Assembly (NCBI RefSeq): GCF_900111365.1
Contig: NZ_FOGZ01000009.1
Location: forward strand, 40,298-104,297
From: Propionibacterium cyclohexanicum
GTDB taxonomy: Bacteria; Actinomycetota; Actinomycetes; Propionibacteriales; Propionibacteriaceae
Reading direction: 5' to 3'
Length of the DNA stretch: 64,000 nt
The translations under genes and the position numbers were made by a program. The notes under the pieces were generated by a model, which made no database searches, was not told where the DNA came from, and was given only the letters and a program-made list of their open reading frames with translations. Below are positions 9,216 through 19,132 of this stretch, one piece after another (the first letter of the stretch is position 1; each line of letters starts with the position of its first letter).

Positions 9216-9451
9216 AGTTGACCTTTCGTGCCTCCGGAGCGGATCGGGCTGCCGCACAGTCAGTGCCGCACGGCACTGCCCGCAACAACCCCGCCCCGAC
9301 TTGCTCAATGGATGGAATGCTGCCCGGCCCGGTCGCGCTGCGCGCCGGGCGGGCCGGCTCATCACGCGTCCTGACAACTGGGTGAACGGAAGGAGTCTAC
9401 CCTGTGTGCGCGGCGGCGCGAAAACTCACGGCTGCGCGCCTGGCGCTCGCC

Positions 9452-10327
9452 TCACCGGGAGCCAGCGTCCGCGGCGGCCTGGGCACCCAGCTCCGCGCTG
9501 CGGCGGGCACATGCCGCAACGGCGTCCTGGATGGCGCAGCGCAGCCCGCGATCGTCGAGTGCGCGCAATGCCGCAGCAGTGGTGCCGCCCGGCGAGGTGA
9601 CCGCTTCGCGGAGCAGGGTGGGGTGGGTTCCCGTCTCGTCGAGCAGCCGCGCGGAGCCGAGGAGGGTCTGAACGGCCAGCTCGGTGGCGAGCGGTCGCGC
9701 CAGGCCCTGGGTGACGCCGGCTTCCACCAGCGCCTCGACGAAGTAGAAGACATAGGCCGGCCCCGAGCCCGAGATGGCGGCCAGGGCATCCTGCTGGGAT
9801 TCGGGTATCACCACGGCCTTGCCCACTGCCGACATCACGGCGATGGCGGCAGCCACATCCGCGTCGCTGGCCGAGCTCCCGCCCGAGACTCCCGAGATGG
9901 CGGCGCCCACGCTGGCGGGGGTGTTCGGCATCACCCTGATCACCGCAGTGCCCTGCGGCAACCGCGATTCGAGCAGGGCGCAGCTGAGCCCGGCGCACAG
10001 GCTCACGACGATGGTCCCCTCCCCCACGGCAGGCTCGATCTCATCGCACACCGCCAGCGCCTGTGCCGGCTTGACGCCCAGTACGACGACATCGGCCCAC
10101 TGGGCAGCGGAGGGATTGTCGTCGAATGCCAGCACCTTGAGTTCCCGGGAGAGCTTCTCACGGGTGGCGGCGCCATGGCTCGTCACGCCGATGGTGCGCG
10201 GATCCCGGCCGGCCGCAACCAGACCGCGGGCGATGGTCCCACCCATCGTTCCGGCGCCGAGGAAGGCAAGGTGCTGGCCTGCTGGCCGCTCATCGGTGGG
10301 TTCGGGGAGCCGTTCGCCGGCGGCCAC
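9452..10327 (-). CDS. proC: Pyrroline-5-carboxylate reductase
   Basis: Last step of proline synthesis: NAD(P)H reduction of pyrroline-5-carboxylate. The 291 residues contain the Rossmann motif LAFLGAGTMGGTIARGL, ADVVVLGVKP, the RVMPNTP segment and the C-terminal SGSGPAYVFYFVEAL...LREAVTSPGGTTAAAL signature. The GTG at 10327 lies one base after the asd stop, giving an N-terminal extension of about 20 residues; the frame is open further up inside asd. Regulation is not visible. Confidence 0.93.
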   Translation of the reverse strand: MAAGERLPEPTDERPAGQHLAFLGAGTMGGTIARGLVAAGRDPRTIGVTSHGAATREKLSRELKVLAFDDNPSAAQWADVVVLGVKPAQALAVCDEIEPAVGEGTIVVSLCAGLSCALLESRLPQGTAVIRVMPNTPASVGAAISGVSGGSSASDADVAAAIAVMSAVGKAVVIPESQQDALAAISGSGPAYVFYFVEALVEAGVTQGLARPLATELAVQTLLGSARLLDETGTHPTLLREAVTSPGGTTAAALRALDDRGLRCAIQDAVAACARRSAELGAQAAADAGSR

Positions 10328-10328
10328 G

Positions 10329-11369
<1,041 letters not shown>

Positions 11370-11446
11370 CTATCTGTGCGGCCGGGGGCCGGGCATGTGC
11401 GCACCATGGGGCACCAGGGCCTGCCCGGCCCCGCACCCCGGATCGT

Positions 11447-12253
11447 TCACAGGCCCGGCAGATGGCTCTTCAGCAGGGCGTAGCCGACGAAACTGAACAC
11501 ATCGAGCAGGGTGTGCGCGACGACGAGCGGCCACAGCCTCCGGGTGCGCTGCCAGTACCAGCCGAAGGCCAGCCCCATGACGACATTGCCGAGAAAACCG
11601 CCGAATCCCTGGTAGAGGTGATAGCTGCCGCGGATCAGTGCGCTCACCACTGATGCCGCTCGCGGATCCCAGCCACACTGTCGCCAGCGCGTGAGCAGAT
11701 AGCCGATCATGACGACCTCTTCGAGCAGGCCGTTCGCGAAGGCGGCCAGCACGTACAGCGGCACCGTCCACCAGTGCGCGCTGAGATTGGCCGGGGCGAC
11801 GGTGGTGTTGATGCCCAGGGACCGCGAGGCAAAGTACAGGCCCAGCCCGGGAATGCCGATGGCGGCGGTGATCGCCAGACCCATGAGGCCATCGCGGCCG
11901 AGCCGATGTGCGTCCAAGCCGATGGCCCGCCACGGTGGGCGTCCCGGTGGCCGGACGTTCATCAGCAGGTACAGCGCCAGGGGCACCGGAGCGGCGAGGA
12001 ATAGGTAGTCGGTGAGCTTGTACGCCAGATCCAGCCAGGGACGCTCGGGTGTGACCGAGTTGTTCATGGTGGTGACCTGCTGGTTCAGCGGGGGCCCGGC
12101 CGTCAGCTTGTCCAGCAGGGAGAGCACCGAGTAGACCGCCGACTGGCCGAGGCAGATGGCCAGCAGGGCGACCGTCTCCAGCCCCAGGTGCGAGCGCCCG
12201 GTGGCCGGCCGGGCGCCGTGCGGAACCGCCAGCGGTGCGAGATGCTCGCTCAT
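11447..12253 (-). CDS. CPBP-family intramembrane metalloprotease
   Basis: Polytopic membrane protein of 268 residues with about seven hydrophobic segments. The CPBP (CAAX protease and bacteriocin-processing) motifs are present: paired glutamates in NGLLEEVVMIGYLLTR, a histidine in SALIRGSYHLYQG and another in LVVAHTLLDVFSF. The ATG at 12253 overlaps the proline dehydrogenase stop (ATGA). The family includes prenyl-protein and peptide proteases, but the substrate here is unknown and nothing nearby suggests a bacteriocin. Confidence 0.85.
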   Translation of the reverse strand: MSEHLAPLAVPHGARPATGRSHLGLETVALLAICLGQSAVYSVLSLLDKLTAGPPLNQQVTTMNNSVTPERPWLDLAYKLTDYLFLAAPVPLALYLLMNVRPPGRPPWRAIGLDAHRLGRDGLMGLAITAAIGIPGLGLYFASRSLGINTTVAPANLSAHWWTVPLYVLAAFANGLLEEVVMIGYLLTRWRQCGWDPRAASVVSALIRGSYHLYQGFGGFLGNVVMGLAFGWYWQRTRRLWPLVVAHTLLDVFSFVGYALLKSHLPGL

Positions 12254-13179
12254 CAGTGCCGGCTGACCAGGCTGCGGGCATACAGCGCTGCACTGTCGGG
12301 ACGCTGCAGCACCCGACGCAGGAAGTAGTCGTACCAGTTGGGCCCGAAGGGCAGTTGGGTACGCATCGTGCACCCGATGTCGGCGAGGCGCCGCTGTTCC
12401 AGCGGCCGCACGCCGAGCAGCATCTGGAATTCGCACTCACTGGGGCCCCGGTGGAAACGGCGGGCCAGGTCGAGGCTGATCTCCACCAGGCGCGGATCGT
12501 GGCTGGCCACCACCGGGCGGGCCCCAGAATCCATCAGCACCCGTAGGCAGCGCACGAAGGAGAGGTCGATGTCGTGGCGCCTCGAGAAAGCCGGCTCGTC
12601 GCTGGTGCGCCAGCCCCCCTTGCTCAGCCGTATCCGCAGCCCCTCGCCCGCCAGCGCCCGGCAGTCCGCCTCGGTTCGGCGCAACATGGCCAGCAGTTCC
12701 ACGCCGACGCCCGGATGGTCCATGCGCAGTTCGCGGACGATGTCGAGGGTCCGCTCGACGCCCGCCTCGGGTGGCGTGTCGACTGTCACCGTGGCGCCGC
12801 TGTTGCCCGCGAGCCGGCAGATGGCGCGCAGCCGGTCCATCGCTCCGGCCGGGCGCGGACCCGGCCCCGACAGGCCCAGGGCGTCGAGCTTCACAGTGAG
12901 ATCGGAGCCCTCTGCCAGCCCGTGCTTTTCGAGGGCGCCCAGCACATCGACGCAGATCTGTGCACTGGCGGCGGCCTCCTGCGGTGTCGCGGCCGGCGCA
13001 CGGAGCGGATCGATGCTCACCACCAGCCCCTTGCGGTGACGTTCGGCCACCACGAGAAGCAGTTCGTCGAGACTCTCGCCGGCAACATAGCGATGGAACA
13101 GCTCCCGCCCGGCGGGCGAGCGTGTGACGAATCGCTGGGCGCGCTCGCTGCGGGCCAGGTCGATCACCCGGTCAGACAC
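12253..13179 (-). CDS. Proline dehydrogenase (monofunctional)
   Basis: FAD-dependent oxidation of proline to pyrroline-5-carboxylate, 308 residues, the length of monofunctional PutB/PruB enzymes. Family motifs: TVTVDTPPEAG, RLSKGGWRT (usually R-x-V-K-G-A-Y), SHDPRLVEI, ECEFQMLLGVR and the C-terminal LPFGPNWYDYFLRRVLQRP that binds proline and FAD. The GTG start overlaps the preceding isomerase gene by eight bases. The usual partner, a P5C dehydrogenase, is not in the window. Confidence 0.88.
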   Translation of the reverse strand: MSDRVIDLARSERAQRFVTRSPAGRELFHRYVAGESLDELLLVVAERHRKGLVVSIDPLRAPAATPQEAAASAQICVDVLGALEKHGLAEGSDLTVKLDALGLSGPGPRPAGAMDRLRAICRLAGNSGATVTVDTPPEAGVERTLDIVRELRMDHPGVGVELLAMLRRTEADCRALAGEGLRIRLSKGGWRTSDEPAFSRRHDIDLSFVRCLRVLMDSGARPVVASHDPRLVEISLDLARRFHRGPSECEFQMLLGVRPLEQRRLADIGCTMRTQLPFGPNWYDYFLRRVLQRPDSAALYARSLVSRH

Positions 13180-14014
13180 TGGTCCGGGTCTCCGGCTGTG
13201 CGCGCGCCAGGTGCTCGCGCGTCTGGGCGAGCACCTGGGTGAGGCTCGCGAGCCGCTCGTCGTGGTTCTCGGCGCGCCGGGTGTTCACCTCCAGCACGAT
13301 ATGACCCTGGTATTCGCTGCGGGCAAGGTACTCGACCAGCCCCCAGGCGTCCTGCTCACCCTCGCCGGGCATCAGGTGCTCGTCCAGCGGTGAGCCGCTG
13401 CCGTCGGTGAGGTGGACGTGGCGAAGCCGGGGCCCCCACGTGCGCGCCATGTCCAGCGCCTGGCGCTTCGAGGTGGCAGCGTGGGACAGGTCGAGGGTGA
13501 GGGCGTCGTAGTCGAGTTCGGTGGGATCCCAGCCGGGCAGATAGGCCTGGAAGTAGCGCCCGGGCGTGCGCCACGGATACATGTTCTCCACGGCCACCGT
13601 CACGCCGGTCTGTTCGGAGATCTCGCGGACTCCCTCGACGAACTCGGCCGCGTAGGCGCGCTGCCATCGCAGCGGCGGGTGCAGGACGACCACATCGGCA
13701 CCCAGATCGATCGCCGCAGCGCATGAGTGGCGCACCTTGTCCCATGGGCCAGGGCCCCAGACATTCTGGGTGAGCAGCAGGCAGGGCGCATGGATGGCCA
13801 CCACCGGCATCGTGTACTGCGTGGACAAGCGTGCCAGATAGGGCACGTCGGCGCTCGCGGCGTCGATGCCGACCATCACCTCCACGCCGTCGTAGCCGGC
13901 CTCCGCGGCGATCGCGAAACACTCCGCGGTGTGCTCCGGGTAGACGCTGGAGGTACTCAGGGCCACGTCCGGACGCGAAATGTGCGCGGAACCGAGCTGG
14001 GGTTTGCTGACCAC
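13172..14014 (-). CDS. Sugar phosphate isomerase/epimerase (AP-endonuclease 2 TIM barrel; Rv0498-like)
   Basis: A 280-residue xylose-isomerase-like TIM barrel. Metal-site segments are visible: AGYDGVEVMVG, VVLHPPLRW, VAVENMYPW, TLDLSHAATS, LRHVHLTDGSG and HIVLEVN, placing acidic residues and histidines at barrel strand ends. An orthologue lies upstream of proC in mycobacteria, matching the order here. Activity on a sugar phosphate is a family inference. The start is GTG at 14014, but its ribosome-binding site is too close, so a later start near the ALSTSSVYP segment remains possible. Confidence 0.8.
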   Translation of the reverse strand: MVSKPQLGSAHISRPDVALSTSSVYPEHTAECFAIAAEAGYDGVEVMVGIDAASADVPYLARLSTQYTMPVVAIHAPCLLLTQNVWGPGPWDKVRHSCAAAIDLGADVVVLHPPLRWQRAYAAEFVEGVREISEQTGVTVAVENMYPWRTPGRYFQAYLPGWDPTELDYDALTLDLSHAATSKRQALDMARTWGPRLRHVHLTDGSGSPLDEHLMPGEGEQDAWGLVEYLARSEYQGHIVLEVNTRRAENHDERLASLTQVLAQTREHLARAQPETRTSV

Positions 14015-14130
14015 CCCTCAACCGTAATCGACCCGCCAAGGTGGCGCCCAATTCGTGGCCCCAGCTGCCCTGTCAAGCCCTTGAGGCACCCCATTTCGCG
14101 AATCGGAATGGGGATTGAGACAATGACGGC

Positions 14131-14769
14131 ATGCATGTCGACCATCTCACGTTCGCCGCTGGACCCGAAGGCCTCGCCTCCACAGTCAGCCGACTAGGTC
14201 GACTCCTCGGTGAGGATTTCAAGGACGGCGGCTTCCACCCCCGTTTCGGCACCCGGAACAACATCCTGCCGCTGACCCAGGGCCGCTACATCGAGGTCGC
14301 CGAAGTGCTCGACCACCCGGTGGCCGAGAAGGCCGTCTACGGACAGGCCGTGCGGGCCCGCTCCGAGGTGGGCGGGGGATGGCTCGGCTGGGTGATCTCG
14401 GTGGACGATCTGAGCCCGATCGAACACCGGCTGGAGCGCGAGGCAGTCATCGGTTCTCGCCACTTCCCCGACGGGCGACTGCTGGAATGGCGGCAGGTCG
14501 GCGTCAAGGGGCTCATGACCGATCCGCAGTTGCCCTATTTCGTCACCTGGAACAGCCCGGCAGATGTGCTTCCCTCGGCACTGCCCGGCGACATCTCGCT
14601 GACTGCCCTTGAGATCGCGGGCTCGCGCCAGCGCGTCGAAGAGTGGATCGGCCACCAGCTGCCGGATGTCTTCGACGGTGTCACGATCGATTTCACCTCA
14701 CCGAACGGCCACCCAGGCATCAACGCCGCCATCTTCGCGACGCCCGAAAGAGGGCTCGTCCGCATCTGA
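14131..14769 (+). CDS. Glyoxalase-like (VOC superfamily) domain protein
   Basis: A 212-residue protein beginning MHVDHLTFAAG, as in the DUF4062/glyoxalase-like-domain (PF13468-type) proteins, where the first His is a metal ligand candidate; EVAEVLDHP follows the GRYIEV strand. No substrate can be named. It is divergently oriented from the isomerase gene across 116 bases. No good ribosome-binding site precedes the ATG, so a leaderless or weakly translated message is possible. radA follows after 54 bases. Confidence 0.75.
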   Translation: MHVDHLTFAAGPEGLASTVSRLGRLLGEDFKDGGFHPRFGTRNNILPLTQGRYIEVAEVLDHPVAEKAVYGQAVRARSEVGGGWLGWVISVDDLSPIEHRLEREAVIGSRHFPDGRLLEWRQVGVKGLMTDPQLPYFVTWNSPADVLPSALPGDISLTALEIAGSRQRVEEWIGHQLPDVFDGVTIDFTSPNGHPGINAAIFATPERGLVRI

Positions 14770-14823
14770 GCCAGGCTGGCGTCGCCACCGGTTCCTGTCA
14801 GCGCCCGCCGATAGCGTGGTGCC

Positions 14824-16251
14824 ATGGCCAGGAAGCAGCAGGACGACTACCAGTGCACCGAGTGCGGTGCCACGAGCACCCGCTGGGTGGGTCGCTGCCC
14901 GCAGTGCCAGACCTGGGGCAGCGTCGTGGAACGCAGCGGCCCACCATCCCGGGTGGCGGTCGACATTGCTGCCCCCCACAGTGCTGCCCTGCCCATTGGC
15001 GAGGTGTCCACCCAGGCGGCGGATCGCACGCTGACCGGCATGGAAGAGCTCGACCGGGTGCTTGGCGGCGGATTGGTGCCCGGTGCCGTCGTGCTGCTGG
15101 CAGGCGAGCCCGGAGTGGGGAAGTCCACGCTGCTGCTGGAGGTGGCTGCCCGATGGGCGCGCGGCGGGCGCCGCACGCTGTACATCACCGGCGAGGAGTC
15201 CGCGTCACAGGTGCGCCTTCGAGCGACGCGCACCAATGCGCTCGCCGACAGTCTCTACTTGGCCGCCGAGAACGACCTGGGCACGATCCTGGGACACATT
15301 GAGCAGGTGCGCCCCAGTCTCATGGTGCTCGACTCGGTCCAGACGGTGGGTGCGGCGCAGACCGAGGGCATCATCGGTGGCACCACGCAGATTCGTGAGG
15401 TGACCACCGCCCTGGTGCGGACCGCCAAGCAGCGTGACATGGCAGTGGTGATCGTCGGCCACGTCACGAAGGACGGCGGGATAGCCGGACCGCGCACCCT
15501 CGAGCATCTCGTCGATGTCGTGCTGGCATTCGAGGGCGACCGGCACTCCGGTTTCCGCATGGTCCGGGCCACCAAGAACCGTTTCGGGCCAGCCGATGAG
15601 GTGGGTTGCTTCGAGATGGCCGAGGCCGGCATCGTCGAAGTGCCCGATCCCTCGGGGCTGTTCATCACCCGATATGAGGAGCCGCTGCCAGGCACCTGTG
15701 TCACCGTGACGATGGAGGGCCGCCGCCCCCTGCTGTCCGAGATCCAGGCTCTCGTGGCTCCGGTACCGAACGAGACACCCGCCCGGAGGGTGACCAATGG
15801 GATCGACTTCTCCCGTGTGGCAATGGTGCTCGCTGTACTGCAGCGCAAGGCCCATCTGCCGCTGAGCAGGAACGACGTCTACGTGAGTACGGTGGGCGGG
15901 GCGCGGATAACCGACCCGAGCGCGGATCTCGCGGTGGCTCTTGCGGTGGCCTCGGCCGCAGTCGAGCGCAACTTCCCCCGGCGGGTGCTCGCGATGGGCG
16001 AGGTGGGCCTGGCCGGCGATCTTCGCCGGGTGCCCGGGTTGGAGCGCCGGGTCGCCGAAGCCGACCGGCTCGGTTTCGAGCTGGCGCTCGTGCCAGCGAA
16101 CAGCCGCGACCGCACTGCGTCACGGCCGAAACTGCGCAATCTCGAAGTGGTCGAGGTGTCCAGCGTCGCCCAGGCCCTGGGGGTGCTCGACCTGCGGCGT
16201 GCCGAACGGGGGCAGGCCCAGACAGCGGGGATGAGGGCGGTCCAGGTGTGA
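14824..16251 (+). CDS. radA: DNA repair protein RadA
   Basis: RecA-like ATPase that processes branched recombination intermediates. The 475 residues have the N-terminal zinc finger (Cys11, 14, 25, 28), Walker A GEPGVGKST (94-102), Walker B LMVLDSVQT, the RadA-specific KNRFG motif in ATKNRFGPADEVG, and a C-terminal Lon-protease-like domain (about 290-455; NDVYVSTVGGARITDPSADLAVALAVAS). Length is normal. The last codons and the TGA lie inside the first copy of a 28-bp tandem repeat. Confidence 0.97.
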   Translation: MARKQQDDYQCTECGATSTRWVGRCPQCQTWGSVVERSGPPSRVAVDIAAPHSAALPIGEVSTQAADRTLTGMEELDRVLGGGLVPGAVVLLAGEPGVGKSTLLLEVAARWARGGRRTLYITGEESASQVRLRATRTNALADSLYLAAENDLGTILGHIEQVRPSLMVLDSVQTVGAAQTEGIIGGTTQIREVTTALVRTAKQRDMAVVIVGHVTKDGGIAGPRTLEHLVDVVLAFEGDRHSGFRMVRATKNRFGPADEVGCFEMAEAGIVEVPDPSGLFITRYEEPLPGTCVTVTMEGRRPLLSEIQALVAPVPNETPARRVTNGIDFSRVAMVLAVLQRKAHLPLSRNDVYVSTVGGARITDPSADLAVALAVASAAVERNFPRRVLAMGEVGLAGDLRRVPGLERRVAEADRLGFELALVPANSRDRTASRPKLRNLEVVEVSSVAQALGVLDLRRAERGQAQTAGMRAVQV

Positions 16252-16350
16252 GGGCTTGCGCCCCACGGTCCAGGTGTGAGGGCTTGCGCCCCACGGTCCA
16301 GGTGTGAGGGCTTGCGCCCCACGGTCCAGGTGTGAGGGCTTGCGCCCCAC
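16239..16350. repeat. 28-bp perfect tandem repeat, four copies, covering the radA stop
   Basis: Four identical 28-bp units at 16239-16266, 16267-16294, 16295-16322 and 16323-16350. The first contains the radA stop codon (16249-16251). Each unit can fold into a small hairpin: GTG(A)GGGC pairs with GCCCCAC around a TTGC loop with one bulged A. There are no spacers, so it is not a CRISPR array. Confidence 0.95.
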
Positions 16351-16599
16351 GGTGTACGCGCTCCTGGTGAGCATGTTCTCTGCGAGGATCGTGCTCGCCT
16401 TCGCTGGCACGGATCTGCCTGCCTCGCACAGTTTTCCTGGGCGAGATGTGCCTGGGCGAACCAGCCCCGGCGGCAGACGACGCCAGCCGATCCCTCTCGC
16501 GGCTGCGCCGGTCTCACCATGGCCTCGCAGGGTGACCGACAGTGCGTCAGAAGGCCCAACCACCAGCCTCCTTCAGGCGCTCGACACTACACTCACCGC
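16252..16599 (+). other. Intergenic region between radA and mutY
   Basis: 348 bases. The first 99 are the 28-bp repeat array. The remaining 250 contain no open frame with a plausible start and ribosome-binding site, and no recognisable RNA. The minus-strand frames through the repeats are a result of the repeat unit. Confidence 0.6.
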
Positions 16600-17487
16600 G
16601 TGTCCCAGACCTTCGAGATGCGCCGCGCGGCGGTGGTCGCGGCAGTGAACCAGTGGTATGCCGCCTCTGCTCGCCCACTGCCCTGGCGTGAGCCAGGCAC
16701 CACCGCCTGGGGCATCGTGGTGAGCGAGTTCATGGCCCAGCAGACGCCGGTGGCCCGGGTGATAGAGCCCTGGCGCGCATGGATGCACCGCTGGCCCACC
16801 CCTGCCGCACTGGCCGCCAGCGCTCCCGCTGAGGCCGTGCTCGCCTGGGGACGCCTGGGCTACCCGCGCCGGGCACTGCGCCTGCACGCCACGGCAGTCG
16901 TCATCGTCGAGCAGCACGGCGGCCGGGTACCCCGCACGCTGCCCGAACTACGGGCGCTGCCGGGGGTCGGCGAATACACCGCGGCCGCTGTCGCCAGCTT
17001 CGCGTTCGGCGCACGCGCCGTCGTGCTCGACACCAATGTCCGTCGCGTGCTCGCCCGCATCGATGCCGGCCAGCAGTTCCCAGCCAACTCCACCACAGCC
17101 GCGGAGCGGGCCATGGCGGATCGATGGCTGCCCGCCGACCCCGCTGCGGCATCGCGCTGGGCGGCCGCGTCGATGGAGCTGGGTGCCCTGGTGTGTACCG
17201 CCGCGGCGCCGCGCTGCGGCATCTGCCCGGCCGCGCAGCACTGTGCCTGGCTGCGGGCCGGACGTCCCGCCCACGACGGCCCGGCGAGGCGCGCACAGAG
17301 ATACTCCGGCACCGACCGGCAGGCGCGCGGGCGCCTGCTCGAGGCGCTGCGCACTGCTCCCGGGGGCGTGCAGATCGGCCTGCTGCTGGCACAGTGGCCA
17401 GCCGACCCCGACCAGGCCCACCGTGCTCTGGACGGTCTCCTCGCAGACGGGCTGGCGCACCGCAGTGGGGAAGTCGTCACGCTGTGA
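16600..17487 (+). CDS. mutY: A/G-specific adenine glycosylase MutY
   Basis: Base-excision repair enzyme that removes adenine opposite 8-oxoguanine. It has 295 residues from the GTG at 16600; an ATG six codons later is an alternative start. It shows VVSEFMAQQTPVARV with the catalytic glutamate, the helix-hairpin-helix LPGVGEYTAAAVASFAFG, the catalytic aspartate in VLDTNVRRVLARI, and a 4Fe-4S cluster of spacing C-x6-C-x2-C-x5-C near residues 200-217. There is no full C-terminal Nudix-like domain, as in other short actinobacterial MutY proteins. Confidence 0.93.
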   Translation: MSQTFEMRRAAVVAAVNQWYAASARPLPWREPGTTAWGIVVSEFMAQQTPVARVIEPWRAWMHRWPTPAALAASAPAEAVLAWGRLGYPRRALRLHATAVVIVEQHGGRVPRTLPELRALPGVGEYTAAAVASFAFGARAVVLDTNVRRVLARIDAGQQFPANSTTAAERAMADRWLPADPAAASRWAAASMELGALVCTAAAPRCGICPAAQHCAWLRAGRPAHDGPARRAQRYSGTDRQARGRLLEALRTAPGGVQIGLLLAQWPADPDQAHRALDGLLADGLAHRSGEVVTL

Positions 17488-17501
17488 GCCCTGCCCCGGC
17501 C

Positions 17502-17507
17502 TATACT
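17502..17507 (+). promoter_or_regulatory. Probable -10 element (TATACT) for the thiM riboswitch transcript
   Basis: TATACT lies 15 bases after the mutY stop and about seven bases before the TPP aptamer, the right place for a -10 hexamer. No convincing -35 is seen. Confidence 0.55.
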
Positions 17508-17513
17508 GGCCGG

Positions 17514-17602
17514 CACACGCGGGAGCTCACAACGGTGGGCTGAGAGGACGCATCGGGCGTCGACCGCAGAACCTGCCCGGGTAATGCCGGCGAAGGGAGC
17601 TT
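17514..17602 (+). ncRNA. TPP riboswitch (THI element) upstream of thiM
   Basis: Contains the conserved TPP-aptamer blocks in order: GGGAGCTC, the GGGCTGAGAGG core (17537-17547), a variable stem, then ACCGCAGAACCTG, CCGGGTAATGCCGGCGAAGGGAG. The ribosome-binding GGGAG for thiM (17595-17599) is part of the aptamer 3' end, nine or so bases before the ATG, so thiamine pyrophosphate binding probably hides the site and blocks translation. Class is certain; mechanism is inferred. Confidence 0.95.
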
Positions 17603-17607
17603 GCTTC

Positions 17608-18468
17608 ATGTCGCACGTCCACGCCACGCCCGTGAGCCATCTCACGGATCCCGGCTCCCATGGCGCCGGTCCCGAGATCGATCTCGATGCCGCTCTCAGC
17701 GAGCTGCGGGCAGCCAGCCCGCTGGTCCAGTGCCTGACCAATATCGTTGCTGCCAACTTCACCGCCAACGTCCTGCTCAGCGCCGGCGCGATCCCGGCCA
17801 TGGTGGACAACTCCCGCGAGGCGCGGCTGTTCGCCGGAGCAGCCAATGTTGTCCTTGTCAACACCGGAACCCCCTACCCGGACACTGCCCAGGCCATGAC
17901 CGAGGCCGCCAGCGGCGCCTCGTCGGCCGGCCACCCCTGGGTGCTCGACCCAGTGGCCGCAAGCCTGCCCTGGCGCGGACAGATCGCCCTCGACACGCTC
18001 CGGGCCGCCAATCCCACCATCATCCGCGGCAATGCCTCGGAAATCCTCGCCCTGGCCGGTGAGGCCTCGGGCGGACGCGGCCCCGACAGCACCGACGAGG
18101 CTCACGCCGCACTCGCCTCGGCCCAGCAGCTCGCCGCAGAGCACCACTGTGTCGTTGCGGTGAGCGGACCGATCGACCTCATCACCGACGGCAAGCGCGT
18201 CGTCTCCGCCGCCAACGGCCACCCCTGGATGACCAAGGTGACTGCCGTCGGCTGTGCGCTGGGCGCGCTCATGGCAGCCTTCGCGGCAGTCTGCGAGCCC
18301 CTCGACGCCGCCGTCGCTGCGACATCCCTGCTGTGTGTGGCCGCCGAGCGGGCCGCTGCCGAGAGCCGGGCCCCCGGGTCCTTCGCCGTGGCGCTGCTCG
18401 ACCAGCTCAGCCTGGTCTCCCCCGCCGAACTCGCGGCCGCGGCGAAGGTCCACGATGTCGAGGCCTGA
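17608..18468 (+). CDS. thiM: Hydroxyethylthiazole kinase ThiM
   Basis: Salvages the thiazole half of thiamine by phosphorylating hydroxyethylthiazole. The 286 residues carry SPLVQCLTNIVAANFTANVLLSAGAIPAMVDN, the IIRGNASEI segment, VAVSGPIDLITDG, and the anion-hole/catalytic stretch VTAVGCALGALMAAF, where Cys is the usual catalytic residue. It starts at the ATG at 17608 just after the riboswitch; an in-frame upstream ATG at 17584 lies within the aptamer. It overlaps thiE by 14 bases. Confidence 0.95.
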   Translation: MSHVHATPVSHLTDPGSHGAGPEIDLDAALSELRAASPLVQCLTNIVAANFTANVLLSAGAIPAMVDNSREARLFAGAANVVLVNTGTPYPDTAQAMTEAASGASSAGHPWVLDPVAASLPWRGQIALDTLRAANPTIIRGNASEILALAGEASGGRGPDSTDEAHAALASAQQLAAEHHCVVAVSGPIDLITDGKRVVSAANGHPWMTKVTAVGCALGALMAAFAAVCEPLDAAVAATSLLCVAAERAAAESRAPGSFAVALLDQLSLVSPAELAAAAKVHDVEA

Positions 18469-19132
18469 GTTCGACCTGTCGGTCTATCTGGTCACCGACA
18501 CCGCGCAGTGCGGAGGAGTGGACGCGGTGATCCGCACGGTGCGCGAGGCTGCACGCACTGGGGTCACTCTCGTCCAGCTGCGCGACCACGAGCTGTCCGA
18601 CGACGACTTCGTGACCCTCGGCCGCCGTCTGGTCGAGGTGCTTCGCGAGAGCGGGATCCCGCTGCTGGTGGACGATCGGGTGGAGCTCGTGGACGCGATC
18701 GGCGCGCAGGGCGCCCACGTTGGCCAGGGCGATCTCGCGGTGGGGCAGGCCCGGCGCATCCTCGGTCCCGACGCCCTCCTGGGGCTGTCCGCCCAGAGCC
18801 CCGAGCACGTCGCCGTGGCGCAGATCCTGGGCGACGATGTTGTCGACTACCTGGGAGTCGGGGCACTCCACGCCACCGCCACCAAGCCGGAGGCCGGCAA
18901 CCTCGGCCTCGACCGCATTGCACGTGTCGTGGACGTGAGCCCCTGGCCGGTCTGCGCCATCGGCGGGGTCAAGGCGAGCGATGCCGCGGACCTGGCTGCG
19001 GTGGGTTGTTCCGGGATGAGCGTAGTGAGCGCCATCTGCGGCCAGCCCGATGTCGGCGCCGCGACCCGCCAGCTGCGCGAGGCCTGGGCCGCCGCGACAT
19101 CTGGCACCCAGCTGATCGCGAGCAGCTCATGA
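18455..19132 (+). CDS. thiE: Thiamine-phosphate synthase ThiE
   Basis: Joins HMP pyrophosphate and thiazole phosphate to form thiamine phosphate. The 225-residue TIM barrel shows [70 protein letters not shown] (substrate loop, normally GP-x-F-x-T-x-TK) and the phosphate-binding CAIGGV. The ATG at 18455 lies within the end of thiM, with AAGG seven bases before it; thiD overlaps it by an ATGA. Confidence 0.95.
   Translation: MSRPEFDLSVYLVTDTAQCGGVDAVIRTVREAARTGVTLVQLRDHELSDDDFVTLGRRLVEVLRESGIPLLVDDRVELVDAIGAQGAHVGQGDLAVGQARRILGPDALLGLSAQSPEHVAVAQILGDDVVDYLGVGALHATATKPEAGNLGLDRIARVVDVSPWPVCAIGGVKASDAADLAAVGCSGMSVVSAICGQPDVGAATRQLREAWAAATSGTQLIASSS

Noticed and set aside
16239..16350. Possible CRISPR array at the radA end
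   Set aside because: The units are directly adjacent with no spacers and there are no cas genes; it is a plain tandem repeat.
15879..16563. Minus-strand open frames through the repeats, reading PHTWTVGRK-like periodic peptides
   Set aside because: The periodicity comes from the DNA repeat, all three frames stay open, and the rest is antisense to radA with no ribosome-binding site.
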